This document shows positions 56,490 to 64,000 of a DNA stretch of 64,000 nt, one piece after another. This stretch comes from Marinobacterium aestuarii. Its GTDB lineage: Bacteria > Pseudomonadota > Gammaproteobacteria > Pseudomonadales > Balneatricaceae. The notes under the pieces were generated by a model that saw nothing but the letters and a program-made list of their open reading frames with translations, had not been told where the DNA came from and made no database searches. The DNA is taken from NCBI RefSeq assembly GCF_001651805.1, contig NZ_CP015839.1, positions 1,550,001 through 1,614,000 of the forward strand, in the 5' to 3' direction. Positions within the stretch are counted from its first letter, which is position 1, and each line of letters opens with the position of its first letter. Position numbers and translations under genes: made by a program.

Positions 56490-56945
56490 TTATTGCAGAC
56501 TATCGCTGGGGGGCTGAGGAGCGAGTTGAAGTACCTGCTCGAGCCAGTCGCTGTCGTGCAGCAGGTCGCGCAGGCGGTACTGGTTCATGTATTCGATCAT
56601 ATGGTGCAGGGAGGCGGCCAGAATCTGGCGCCAGCGGCACTGCGTCGACAATATGCATAGGGGCTGCTCGCAGCGAGCGAGTTCCGTATCGGTTTCAAAC
56701 GAGACCACCAGGTCACCCATGCGGTAGTCCAGGGTGTCGGTATTGATCATCATGCCACCGTGGCGTCCGCGAACTGTGGTGATCAGACCCTGGGCGGCAA
56801 AGCGGTTGACGATTTTGGCCAGGTTGTTGGATGAGATATCCAGCGCAGACGCCAGCTGCGCGACGGTGCAGAGTTTGCTCCGAGGGGCGGTGGCAAGGTA
56901 GATGAGTACGCGTATGGCGTAGTCGGTCTGCTTGGTGAGTTGCAT
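56490..56945 (-). CDS. Rrf2 family regulator, NsrR-like
   Basis: A 151-residue winged-helix repressor. The HTH is at about residues 24-55 (VAQLASALDISSNNLAKIVNRF), and the wing is LITTVRGRHGGMM. Three cysteines in ELARCEQPLCILSTQCRW have C-X4-C-X5-C spacing, matching NsrR, whose iron-sulfur cluster senses nitric oxide. IscR has different spacing. Targets are not visible here; grxA follows on the same strand. Confidence 0.85.
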   Translation of the reverse strand: MQLTKQTDYAIRVLIYLATAPRSKLCTVAQLASALDISSNNLAKIVNRFAAQGLITTVRGRHGGMMINTDTLDYRMGDLVVSFETDTELARCEQPLCILSTQCRWRQILAASLHHMIEYMNQYRLRDLLHDSDWLEQVLQLAPQPPSDSLQ

Positions 56946-57106
56946 AGGTGTGGCTGTCTATTGATCACGTATTACACAGGCGTCGCATTATCTATGCCCT
57001 TTAATGAATATTCAATCAAAAACGCACCGAATGGCAAAACAATCGACGCGAAATAGCGACAGTCAGCCGGTGACTGCCACTATCTGAGCAGCGATCTGCT
57101 GGGTGA

Positions 57107-57712
57107 TCAGAACCAGTCAGTGTTGCGTTTGCGGCGTTTCGGGAAGTAGGGAATAAGCAGTCCGAGCAGCACGCCGCCCAGTGCCACCAGGCCGCCGTGG
57201 GTGAGCCAGCGCATCAGGTTGCTGTCATCCATGTTCTCGATCTGGTTGTTCAGGTCCTTGATCTGGCGATTAAGCTGGTCGCGCTCGCCATCGTAGGACT
57301 GGTTGCGGGTCTTGATATCGGCCAGTTCCGAGCGCAGGCGTTCGATCTCATCGGCCTGTTGCACGGTCGTGGTGCTTTTTTCATTCAGGGCGGCCTGCAG
57401 TTCCGGCAACCGGGCCAGGGTGCTTTGCCCTTCGGTGATCTGATCACCGGGCAGCCAGCCTGTACGGCCGTTTTCCAGCTTGACCTGGATATAGTCGGTG
57501 CTGGCGTCGCGCTTGAGAATTTCCACGGCATCGCCGCTGCGAATCCGGCCGGCAATGCGGTACTGATTGCTCGGGCCACTGTGATAGAAGGTGTAAACGT
57601 CGTCGGCGACATGGCCTGGTTGAGCGAAAACCGGCTGCAGGCAAAGGGAGGCGAGCAGAATGAGGCCGGTGGCGAGTCGTGTCGGGGTGCGTGAGTCCGG
57701 AAGTATAATCAT
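57107..57712 (-). CDS. TIGR04211 family SH3 domain protein (YgiM-like)
   Basis: A 201-residue envelope protein: signal peptide (RLATGLILLASLCLQPVFAQ), a bacterial SH3 domain (about 30-90, YTFYHSGPSNQYRIAGRIRSGDAVEIL), a coiled coil (about 100-165, EIERLRSELADIKTRNQS) and a C-terminal membrane helix (GGLVALGGVLLGLLIPYF). The order matches YgiM of E. coli. The role in the envelope is unclear. The frame is open to 57829, but the Met at 57712 is right for the signal peptide. Confidence 0.85.
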   Translation of the reverse strand: MIILPDSRTPTRLATGLILLASLCLQPVFAQPGHVADDVYTFYHSGPSNQYRIAGRIRSGDAVEILKRDASTDYIQVKLENGRTGWLPGDQITEGQSTLARLPELQAALNEKSTTTVQQADEIERLRSELADIKTRNQSYDGERDQLNRQIKDLNNQIENMDDSNLMRWLTHGGLVALGGVLLGLLIPYFPKRRKRNTDWF

Positions 57713-58046
57713 TGAGTTTCGAAAGTCGTTGTCCTTGGTTGCCGGGTTGCCTGCCGATGGAGCGGGCTTGAATGTGATGCCGCCTGTGCGGCGCAGAGTC
57801 TCAGTATCTGACGTATAACCGCTGTCCAAGGTTCCTGATTATAGTTCCGAAAAAAAATCCTGAAACCCTGTAACGTCACAACGGTTGCGATCGTGGTGGA
57901 TTTTATTATCCTATGTCGCCATCGGGCGTCATTTGGCCGCGCGACGGCGGTAGCTTGTCGCGCTAACCCGACAGTATTGGGTCTGTTCGAGTGCCAGGGG
58001 TGGCTGGAGCGGGAAGCGGTTTTTTTTCAATTTACGGAGTGAGTGT
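57713..58046. other. 334 bp divergent promoter region
   Basis: It must hold the promoters of the SH3 protein and mscS. A possible mscS promoter is TTGCGA (57885-57890) and TATCCT (57907-57912) with 16 bp between. No repeat or RNA gene was seen. Confidence 0.4.
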
Positions 58047-58862
58047 ATGGATACGTTCTATGCAGACTACATTGATGCCTATGCTGTGCCCTGGGCGATC
58101 AATATTTTCTTTGCGCTGGCCATCTTTCTGGTGGGCCGGGGGCTGGCCAAGCTGGTACTGAATCTGCTCGACCGGATTCTGCGCAAGGCCAGGGTTGACC
58201 AGATGCTGATCAACTTCATCAGTGCGATCAGCAATGTGCTGATGCTGCTGTTCGTGATTGTCGCCGCGGTGGATCAGCTGGGTGTGGATACGACATCGCT
58301 GATTGCCGTGGTGGGTGCGGCGGGTCTGGCGGTTGGTCTGGCACTGCAGGATTCGCTGAAGAACTTTGCCGCCGGTGTGCTGCTGATCGTGTTCCGTCCG
58401 TTCAAGGAAGGGGACTTCATCGAGGCCGGTGGTGTGTCGGGTATTGTTGAGCATATTTCCATTTTCAGCACCATCATGCGTACCGGCGACAACCGTGAGG
58501 TTGTGGTGCCCAATGGCGGTATCTATAGTGGCGTGATCATCAATTACTCCAAACGCGCTACACGTCGCGTTGATATGGTATTCGGTATTGGTTATGACGC
58601 CGACCTGCTCAAGGCCAAGCGCATCTTCGGCGAAATTCTGGCCGCAGACGAGCGTGTACTGGCCGAACCTGCACCGGTCATTGCCGTGGCGGCACTGGCG
58701 GACAGCAGCGTGAACTTCAATGTGCGTCCCTGGGTCAAGAGTGCCGATTACTGGCCTGTGCTTTGGGATACCACAGAAAAAGTGAAGCTGCGCCTGGATG
58801 CGGAAGGCATCAGTATTCCGTTTCCGCAGATGGATGTTCATCTGCACAAGCAGGATGCCTGA
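58047..58862 (+). CDS. mscS: Small-conductance mechanosensitive channel
   Basis: A 271-residue inner-membrane channel that opens on membrane tension during osmotic downshock. Three N-terminal helices end in the pore helix GAAGLAVGLALQDSLKNFAAG, then the beta domain (FRPFKEGDFIEAGGVSGIVEHISIF in pieces) and the alpha/beta cytoplasmic cage (VVVPNGGIYSGVIINYS). Length is normal for the MscS type. GGAG precedes the ATG. Confidence 0.95.
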   Translation: MDTFYADYIDAYAVPWAINIFFALAIFLVGRGLAKLVLNLLDRILRKARVDQMLINFISAISNVLMLLFVIVAAVDQLGVDTTSLIAVVGAAGLAVGLALQDSLKNFAAGVLLIVFRPFKEGDFIEAGGVSGIVEHISIFSTIMRTGDNREVVVPNGGIYSGVIINYSKRATRRVDMVFGIGYDADLLKAKRIFGEILAADERVLAEPAPVIAVAALADSSVNFNVRPWVKSADYWPVLWDTTEKVKLRLDAEGISIPFPQMDVHLHKQDA

Positions 58863-58897
58863 TCGGCCTGCTGCCCATTACGGGTAGCCCCTCATAC

Positions 58898-58921
58898 AAA
58901 GACCGCCTGTTGGCGGTCTTT
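58898..58921. terminator. Bidirectional terminator between mscS and the symporter gene
   Basis: AAAGACCGCC / GGCGGTCTTT with a 4-base loop gives a stem with A and T ends, so it can act on both converging transcripts. It lies 35 bp after mscS. Confidence 0.85.
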
Positions 58922-58970
58922 TGCGTTAAGGGCTCTGTGATCTGGGTTGGCGTCTTGCCTGGGGCCGAGC

Positions 58971-61178
58971 CTACAGCTGATCCTCGGCCCGCAGGGCGCC
59001 GAGTTCCCGGCGTAGCAGCTCGTTTTCCTGCAGCAGTTTCTGGGCATCGATACGGTAGCGGAAAATATCCGTATAGCGCTCTTCCAGTTTGGTTTCGAGC
59101 TGGCTGATCTCGTTTTTCTGCTGCTTGATATTCTGTTCCAGCTTTTCGATGCTGCGTTGCAGTTCGCTCACCATACCGTAATGGTCCGCAGAACCCTGGG
59201 CTGCGGCACTGGGGCTGTTGAGCGCAGATGCCGTCAGGTGCGGGCCATTGAGTTCGCTCACTATATGGCTGTAGAGCGCTTTCAGGTCGGCAGCTTCGCG
59301 GTCACTGTAGTGGATTGAGGCTTCGATGGCGCTGTGGGCGCTGGCGGCGCCGATGGCACCGGCCAGGATATGTTCCAGCGAGCGATGAAACTCTACCAGT
59401 TCGATAATGGTGATATGGGGCTTGTCGGCCACCTGCAAGTCCTGCAGCAGGTTGTGCACTGCAGCTTCTGCCTTGTCGCTGCTGAGGTATTTGGCCAGCA
59501 GGCTGCGGGCTTCGGCGATCTTGGGGGCGAGGTCGATGTAGGCATGCAGCCCGGTGTGACGGGCCCGGCTGCGGTGCTGCTGTGGCAGCATGGCAGAGAG
59601 GAAGTCGCTGGTGAGGGTGCGCTCGCCCTTGCCGGGGCTGTAGAGCAGTGAGCCCAGCACATAGGCGCCGATATTGATCAGGAGTGACCAGAATACGCTG
59701 TGGGTAAGGGTTGGCAGGCCGTCAAGCCCGAGCAGCGCTTCGGGGCGCAGCTGTGTTATGCCCCAGGGGCCCTCGGTCAGCAGGCCAGGTTCATACCAGC
59801 CCTGGCGAATAAAGGTGGGCAGTGCCAGGGTATAACACCAGATCAGGAAGCCGACGCACAGGCCCGCCAGCGCACCGGCACTGTTGCCGCGCTTCCAGAA
59901 CAGACCGCCAAAGAGTGCCGGCGCGAACTGCAGTACCGCGGCGAAGGACAGCAGGCCAATGGTCACCAGCAGGTAGGACTCGGCGAATTCGACGGCAAAG
60001 CCGTAGGCCGACACCAGAATCAGCGCGATAAGCACCCAGCGCACCTGCAGCAGAGAACCCCGCGCCCGCCTGAGGCCCGGGGTGCGTTCGAACAGAGGCA
60101 GCAGCAGGTGATTCGAGGCCATGGTGGCCAGCGTCATGGTGGTGACCAGCACCATGGCCGTGGCTGCCGAGAAACCGCCGATAAACACCAGCAGCGTCAG
60201 GGCCTGCTCACCGGCCTGCTGCGGAATCAGCAGCACATAGAAATCCGCCATGCTGATGGGCAGGTCGCTGATCAGGCCAGCACCGGCAATGGGCAATACA
60301 AACAGGTTGATCAGAATCAGGTACAGCGGGAACAGCCACATGGCGGTCTTGATATGCTGCTGATCCGAGTTTTCCACCACCGCCACATGAAACTGGCGCG
60401 GTAACAGCTGAATGCCGGCGAAGCTCAGGATAATGAAGGTCAGCCAGGTGAGGCCATCGCCCTTGTAGCTGCTGATCCGGGTCAGGTGGCGCAGGTCACC
60501 TTCGCTCAGGCGCTCCAGCAGGGGCGTCAGGCCGCCAAATACCGTCAGGGTGACGAAGACGCCTATGGCCATAAAGGCGACCAGCTTGACCACGCACTCC
60601 ACGGCCAGCACCGTGATCATGCCCGGGTGGCGCTCGGTGGGGTCCAGCCTGCGGGCGCCGAACACGATGGTAAAGATAATCATCACCAGGGTGACCATCA
60701 GGCCCGTAAAACCGCCGACACCCGGATTGTTGCCCGATGTGATCAGGTTGAAGGAGCTGATGATGGCTTCGAGCTGCAGGGCTATATAGGGCAGGGCGCC
60801 GATCAGTGCGATCAGGGTAACGGCGGCGGCGATGGTCTGGGAGCGGTTGTAGCGGGTGGAGATAAAGTCGGCAATGCTGGTGATATGGAAGGTTTCCTTG
60901 GCGGCCACCATGGGGCGCAGGATGACCCACCAGAGCGCGATGGCGATCAGTGCGCCGGCATAGATGCCCAGAAACAGCAGTCCCGAGTGACTGGCCAGGC
61001 CCACGCTGCCATAGAAAGTCCAGGAGGTGGCATAGACCGCCAGCGACAGCGCATAGATCCAGGGGCCGCGCTTGGCCTGGCCGTTGCGCTCAACGCGTTT
61101 TTCCACCAGTTGCGCAATGCTGAACAGAATGCCCATGTAGAGCAGCACCACGATAGTGACCGTTGTCGGAGAAAACAT
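58971..61178 (-). CDS. CbrA-like sodium:solute symporter with STAC domain, no kinase
   Basis: A 735-residue protein. Residues 1-about 490 form a SLC5/SSS transporter with about 13 helices (FYGSVGLASHSGLLFLGIY, FSAATAMVLVTTMTLATMASN, FGGLFWKRGNSAGALAGL). Residues about 525-610 (IAEARSLLAKYL, FHRSLEHILAGAIGAASAHSA) resemble the STAC domain that links this transporter to histidine kinase parts in CbrA. The C-terminus (about 630-735) is a coiled coil (SELQRSIEKLEQNIKQQKNE). No HisKA or HATPase motif is present. It may be a transporter or a sensor that passes a signal to a separate partner. Confidence 0.82.
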   Translation of the reverse strand: MFSPTTVTIVVLLYMGILFSIAQLVEKRVERNGQAKRGPWIYALSLAVYATSWTFYGSVGLASHSGLLFLGIYAGALIAIALWWVILRPMVAAKETFHITSIADFISTRYNRSQTIAAAVTLIALIGALPYIALQLEAIISSFNLITSGNNPGVGGFTGLMVTLVMIIFTIVFGARRLDPTERHPGMITVLAVECVVKLVAFMAIGVFVTLTVFGGLTPLLERLSEGDLRHLTRISSYKGDGLTWLTFIILSFAGIQLLPRQFHVAVVENSDQQHIKTAMWLFPLYLILINLFVLPIAGAGLISDLPISMADFYVLLIPQQAGEQALTLLVFIGGFSAATAMVLVTTMTLATMASNHLLLPLFERTPGLRRARGSLLQVRWVLIALILVSAYGFAVEFAESYLLVTIGLLSFAAVLQFAPALFGGLFWKRGNSAGALAGLCVGFLIWCYTLALPTFIRQGWYEPGLLTEGPWGITQLRPEALLGLDGLPTLTHSVFWSLLINIGAYVLGSLLYSPGKGERTLTSDFLSAMLPQQHRSRARHTGLHAYIDLAPKIAEARSLLAKYLSSDKAEAAVHNLLQDLQVADKPHITIIELVEFHRSLEHILAGAIGAASAHSAIEASIHYSDREAADLKALYSHIVSELNGPHLTASALNSPSAAAQGSADHYGMVSELQRSIEKLEQNIKQQKNEISQLETKLEERYTDIFRYRIDAQKLLQENELLRRELGALRAEDQL

Positions 61179-61328
61179 GGATGCAGGTGCCTGTGGTCAG
61201 CGCTATGGGAGTGTTTATTTAATAGCTGCTGCGGGCGAGGGGGTCAATCGGTGTGGTGCTGCTATTGCACTTTAAATCGAACTTAAGTGGCTGAATTTGC
61301 GTATGTAGCGGCGGGCTTGAGTGTTAGA

Positions 61329-61607
61329 TCAGGGGCGATCAAGGGGCGTTGCAGGTGTCTGGGCGGCCTCGGGGTTGGCCGATTTTGTAGCACAGCGATC
61401 GGGCACCAGATCGACGCCACCGGGGTGCAGCGGGTGGCACTTGGCGATGCGCTTGAGTGTCAGCCAGCCGCCTTTGGCGGGGCCGTGGAGCTGAATGGCT
61501 TCAATGCCATAGCTGGAACAGCTGGGGTAAAAGCGGCATCGGGGCCCGATAATAGGGCTGATTACCAGTTGGTAGGCGCGGATAGGGGCGATCAGCAGCC
61601 AGCGCAT
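61329..61607 (-). CDS. yidD: Membrane protein insertion efficiency factor
   Basis: A 92-residue protein with an amphipathic N-terminus ([21 protein letters not shown]) and the family motif [43 protein letters not shown] (in pieces). YidD aids Sec/YidC insertion. It usually sits in the rnpA-yidC region near oriC; here it stands apart, 150 bp from the symporter gene, so it may be a second copy or a relocated one. Confidence 0.92.
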   Translation of the reverse strand: MRWLLIAPIRAYQLVISPIIGPRCRFYPSCSSYGIEAIQLHGPAKGGWLTLKRIAKCHPLHPGGVDLVPDRCATKSANPEAAQTPATPLDRP

Positions 61608-61667
61608 AGTGTATGACTCCCGGGTGATGGAAGCCCCCTAGCATAGGGAAAAACAGCGCTGCAGGAA

Positions 61668-61692
61668 AGCGCGCAGGCGGGGCCTGCGCGCT
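61668..61692 (-). terminator. Terminator of mqo
   Basis: Perfect 11-bp arms AGCGCGCAGGC / GCCTGCGCGCT with a 3-base loop lie 19 bp after the gene's stop. On the minus strand TTTCC follows, a short T tract. Confidence 0.65.
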
Positions 61693-61711
61693 GTGCGGTA
61701 TAGCCTGTCAG

Positions 61712-63262
61712 TTAGCTGGCCAGTGCCTGGATGTCGTCAAAGGCATCAGGCGCTGGCTGTGACTTTGGGGCAGTCTGGCCCTCGTCCAGCTGCAGCACAG
61801 ACAGGGTGCGGCTACGTACTTGCTCCAGCAGCTGCGTATTCTGCATCAGATCCTGCTGGTACGACGGCACCATGGTGCGGATTTTTTCCTGCCAGGCCGG
61901 GGTTGCCAGCTTATCGGCAAAGCAGCGCTCGATAATACCGATCATGGCGCTGACAGCCGTGGAGGCGCCCGGGGATGCGCCCAGCAGGGCCGACAGGCTG
62001 CCATCAGCGGAGGTGATCACTTCGGTGCCGAATTCCAGCTTGCCGCCTTTCTCGGCGTCTTTCTTGATGATCTGCACTCGCTGCCCGGCGTGGGACAGGG
62101 TCCAGTCTTCAGTGCGCGCCTGGGGGTAGAACTTGCGCAGTGCCTCGATCCTGGCGTCATGGGACTGCAATACTTCGCTGATCAGGTAGCGGGTCAGGTC
62201 CATGTTGTTCATGCCCACGGACAGCATGGGTTTGATGTTGTTCAGGCGCACGCTCTTGAGCAGATCCAGGTTGGATCCGCGTTTGAGAAACTTGGTGGTG
62301 AAGCCTGCAAAGGGGCCAAACAGCAGCGCTTTTTCACCGTCGATAATGCGGGTATCCAGATGGGGTACCGACATGGGGGGCGCGCCAATGGGGGCCTTGC
62401 CGTAGACCTTGGCCAGGTGCTGGCTGACAATCTCGGGTTTCTTGCAGACCAGCCACTGGCCGCTGACCGGGAAGCCGCCGTAGCCGTCGCCTTCGGCAAT
62501 GCCGGATTTTTGCAGCAGGGGCAGAGCACCGCCGCCTGCGCCCAGGAAGACGAAGCGGGCACGAATCTGTTCCGTGCCGCCGCTCTGGCTGTTCTTCAGC
62601 TTCACGTCCCACTGGCCATCGGCCTGCTGCTTGAGATCGGCTACGGTACGCGCGAGCAGCAACTCGAAACCGGTCTGGGTTTGCAGGTTCTGTGTCATGC
62701 AGCGTGTCAGGGAACCGAAGTCGACGTCCGAGCCGTAGCGTACGCGGGTTCCTGCGACTTTTTCATCCGGGCTGCGGTTCTGCATGATCAGAGGCATCCA
62801 CTGGCGCAGAACCGCGTGGTCTTCGCTGTATTCCATGGCGGCAAAGGCCGGGTGGGCACTGAGGGTTGCATGGCGCTTGCGCAGGAAGTCGACGTTTTCC
62901 TCGCCCCAGACGAAGCTCTGGTGCGGCGTGGCATTGATAAAGTTTTTCGGCGCCGGCAATAGCTGCTGTTCCACCAGATAAGACCAGAACTGCAGGCTGA
63001 CTTCAAAGGCGTTATTGATGGTGAAGGCCTTGCGGGTGTCGATGCTGCCATCAGCCGTCAGGGGAGCGTAATTCAGTTCGCAGTAGGCTGCGTGACCGGT
63101 ACCGGCGTTGTTCCAGCCGTCGGTGCTTTCCTGGGCAACCTGGTCCAGGCGCTCAACCATGCTGATGCTGAGGTTCGGATCCAGCTGTTTGAGTAGCGTG
63201 CCCAGGGTTGCGCTCATTGCGCCGGCCCCGACGAGCAGTACGTCTACGGATTTTGCAGTCAT
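61712..63262 (-). CDS. mqo: Malate:quinone oxidoreductase
   Basis: A 516-residue FAD enzyme that oxidises malate to oxaloacetate and reduces quinone at the membrane. The FAD site is VLLVGAGAMSATLGTLL, and QESTDGWNNAGTGHAAYCELNY is the family's substrate region. The C-terminus has SPGASTAVSAMIGIIERCF. The ATG at 63262 follows GGAG. The ORF extends 10 codons upstream without support. The substrate is malate by family; only close relatives differ. Confidence 0.95.
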   Translation of the reverse strand: MTAKSVDVLLVGAGAMSATLGTLLKQLDPNLSISMVERLDQVAQESTDGWNNAGTGHAAYCELNYAPLTADGSIDTRKAFTINNAFEVSLQFWSYLVEQQLLPAPKNFINATPHQSFVWGEENVDFLRKRHATLSAHPAFAAMEYSEDHAVLRQWMPLIMQNRSPDEKVAGTRVRYGSDVDFGSLTRCMTQNLQTQTGFELLLARTVADLKQQADGQWDVKLKNSQSGGTEQIRARFVFLGAGGGALPLLQKSGIAEGDGYGGFPVSGQWLVCKKPEIVSQHLAKVYGKAPIGAPPMSVPHLDTRIIDGEKALLFGPFAGFTTKFLKRGSNLDLLKSVRLNNIKPMLSVGMNNMDLTRYLISEVLQSHDARIEALRKFYPQARTEDWTLSHAGQRVQIIKKDAEKGGKLEFGTEVITSADGSLSALLGASPGASTAVSAMIGIIERCFADKLATPAWQEKIRTMVPSYQQDLMQNTQLLEQVRSRTLSVLQLDEGQTAPKSQPAPDAFDDIQALAS

Positions 63263-63806
63263 GATAACTCCGCCTCTTAGATAGTTGATCATGGAGTTGA
63301 GACGCTGCGGTTATGGGCTTTTGGCCCTTTCCTGAAGCTTGTCGCCCTGCTGGGCGGCCCTCTTCGGGGTATTCCGCGGTCTCGGTCCCGTTCGCTATGG
63401 AGCGGCTGATGTTCTTGTTCGGCGCTCATCAGGTCGCCGTGGCATCAGCCGGAGAATTCCTGTCTGCGTTTGGGCAGCAGGGCGCTTGGCAGCTTTAAAA
63501 AAGGTGCTTGCGCCCGTCAGATCCGGGTCTGTTCGGTCGGTTCAAAACACGGATTGATCTGGCTGAAGGCTTTATTATTATCTTTCGCAGTTGCGACGCA
63601 TTATAAGTCAGGAGCGACGGAAGGAAACGCGGCCATCTTTTATAGTGTCTATAACACAGCGGTTTCATGAGGGTGTAACGCAGCTGCGGTAGGGCCTGCA
63701 GAGGCTATTTATACTTTGGTATGGCGGGTCTGAAAGAGGACTTTCGAAGGGGCAATGCCCCGGCGCGGCGGCCGGGACATTGCTGGGTCGCAAAAGCGGT
63801 ACTGTA
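63263..63806. other. 544 bp intergenic region, with a small palindrome
   Basis: The region lies before mqo and after the phoH-like gene and should contain the mqo promoter. A short palindrome TTATAG-TGT-CTATAA is at 63640-63654, and a GC-rich hairpin (about 63754-63781, one mismatch) lies before the phoH-like stop without a T tract. Short frames here look unlike genes. Confidence 0.45.
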
Positions 63807-64000
63807 TCAGAGGTGCTCTTCGGCGTAGCGTGCCAGGCGGGAGCGGAAGATGCCTTCGAAGTGGACGTTGGCAGAGCCTTCGAACCCCTTGAAGCGTTCA
63901 ACGATATAGGTCAGGCCCGAGGTCAGGGCGGTCAGGTAGTTGGAGTCGATCTGCGCCAGGTTGCCCAGACAGATCATCTTGGTGCCCTTGCCGCAGCGGG
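63807..64000 (-). CDS. PhoH family protein, 3' end
   Basis: About 63 C-terminal residues (GKGTKMICLGNLAQIDSNYL, TSGLTYIVERFKGF, SRLARYAEEHL) match the end of PhoH2-type proteins (PIN plus PhoH ATPase, as in YlaK). The rest lies beyond the window edge, so the N-terminal domain cannot be checked. PhoH2 proteins are RNA helicase/ribonucleases. Confidence 0.82.
   Translation of the reverse strand, partial: RCGKGTKMICLGNLAQIDSNYLTALTSGLTYIVERFKGFEGSANVHFEGIFRSRLARYAEEHL

Noticed and set aside
63313-63670. Short plus-strand frames before mqo
   Set aside because: They overlap one another in different frames, have no ribosome sites and no similarity; the region is treated as non-coding.

Overview
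The window is about 64 kb of GC-rich chromosome from an aerobic, heterotrophic gammaproteobacterium. The RecCBD gene order, EI-Ntr, malate:quinone oxidoreductase, GlpSTPQV-type glycerol ABC transporter and lipid A phosphoethanolamine machinery suggest the Oceanospirillales/Pseudomonadales side (a Marinobacterium-like organism); this placement is inferred from gene content, not from a marker gene. No rRNA, tRNA, CRISPR array or phage was seen.

Region 1 (1-10.4 kb) holds the end of a VOC-family gene, an AraC-type regulator, and a divergent valine/isobutyrate operon: mmsA, isobutyryl-CoA dehydrogenase, enoyl-CoA hydratase, 3-hydroxyisobutyryl-CoA hydrolase, mmsB and prpE, closed by a terminator. 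A separate SDR gene follows a sequence resembling the LiuR operator. Region 2 (10.8-12.2 kb) has a membrane-anchored aspartic protease and an AzlCD-like pair whose AzlC lacks an internal segment.

Region 3 (12.4-30.5 kb) is a glycerol module: glpD, glpR, glpK, a sigma-54-dependent activator, then a glycerol ABC transporter operon (glpS, glpT, glpP, glpQ, a DUF2160 gene, glpV) and an iron-containing alcohol dehydrogenase. No glpF is present. Sites of the form TTCG-N4-CGAA, expected for GlpR, lie before glpD and glpS. A good -24/-12 promoter and phased TGTTCA repeats also precede glpS. Between the activator and its apparent target sits an IS3-family element (18938-22460) whose transposase gene is itself split by a 2.27 kb group II intron encoding an intact maturase.

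Region 4 (30.5-46.9 kb) contains an EEP-family hydrolase, an MFS transporter, a lipid A phosphoethanolamine transferase facing a PAP2 phosphatase/two-component operon, an aldehyde dehydrogenase, a glutamine amidotransferase-like protein without its cysteine, an unlisted 56-residue membrane protein, an N-formylglutamate-amidohydrolase/QEGLA metallopeptidase fusion, ptsP, a type II NADH dehydrogenase and two small unknown genes. Region 5 (47.2-64 kb) has recC-recB-recD, a GrxA-like glutaredoxin, an NsrR-like Rrf2 regulator, an SH3-domain membrane protein, MscS, a CbrA-like symporter/STAC protein without a kinase, yidD, mqo and the 3' end of a phoH-like gene.

The features most worth a second look are the layered control of the glycerol transporter and its disruption by an intron-bearing IS, a 164 bp palindromic element after glpV, the shortened AzlC, the Cys-to-Ser amidotransferase homologue, the amidohydrolase/metallopeptidase fusion and the kinase-less SLC5-STAC protein.
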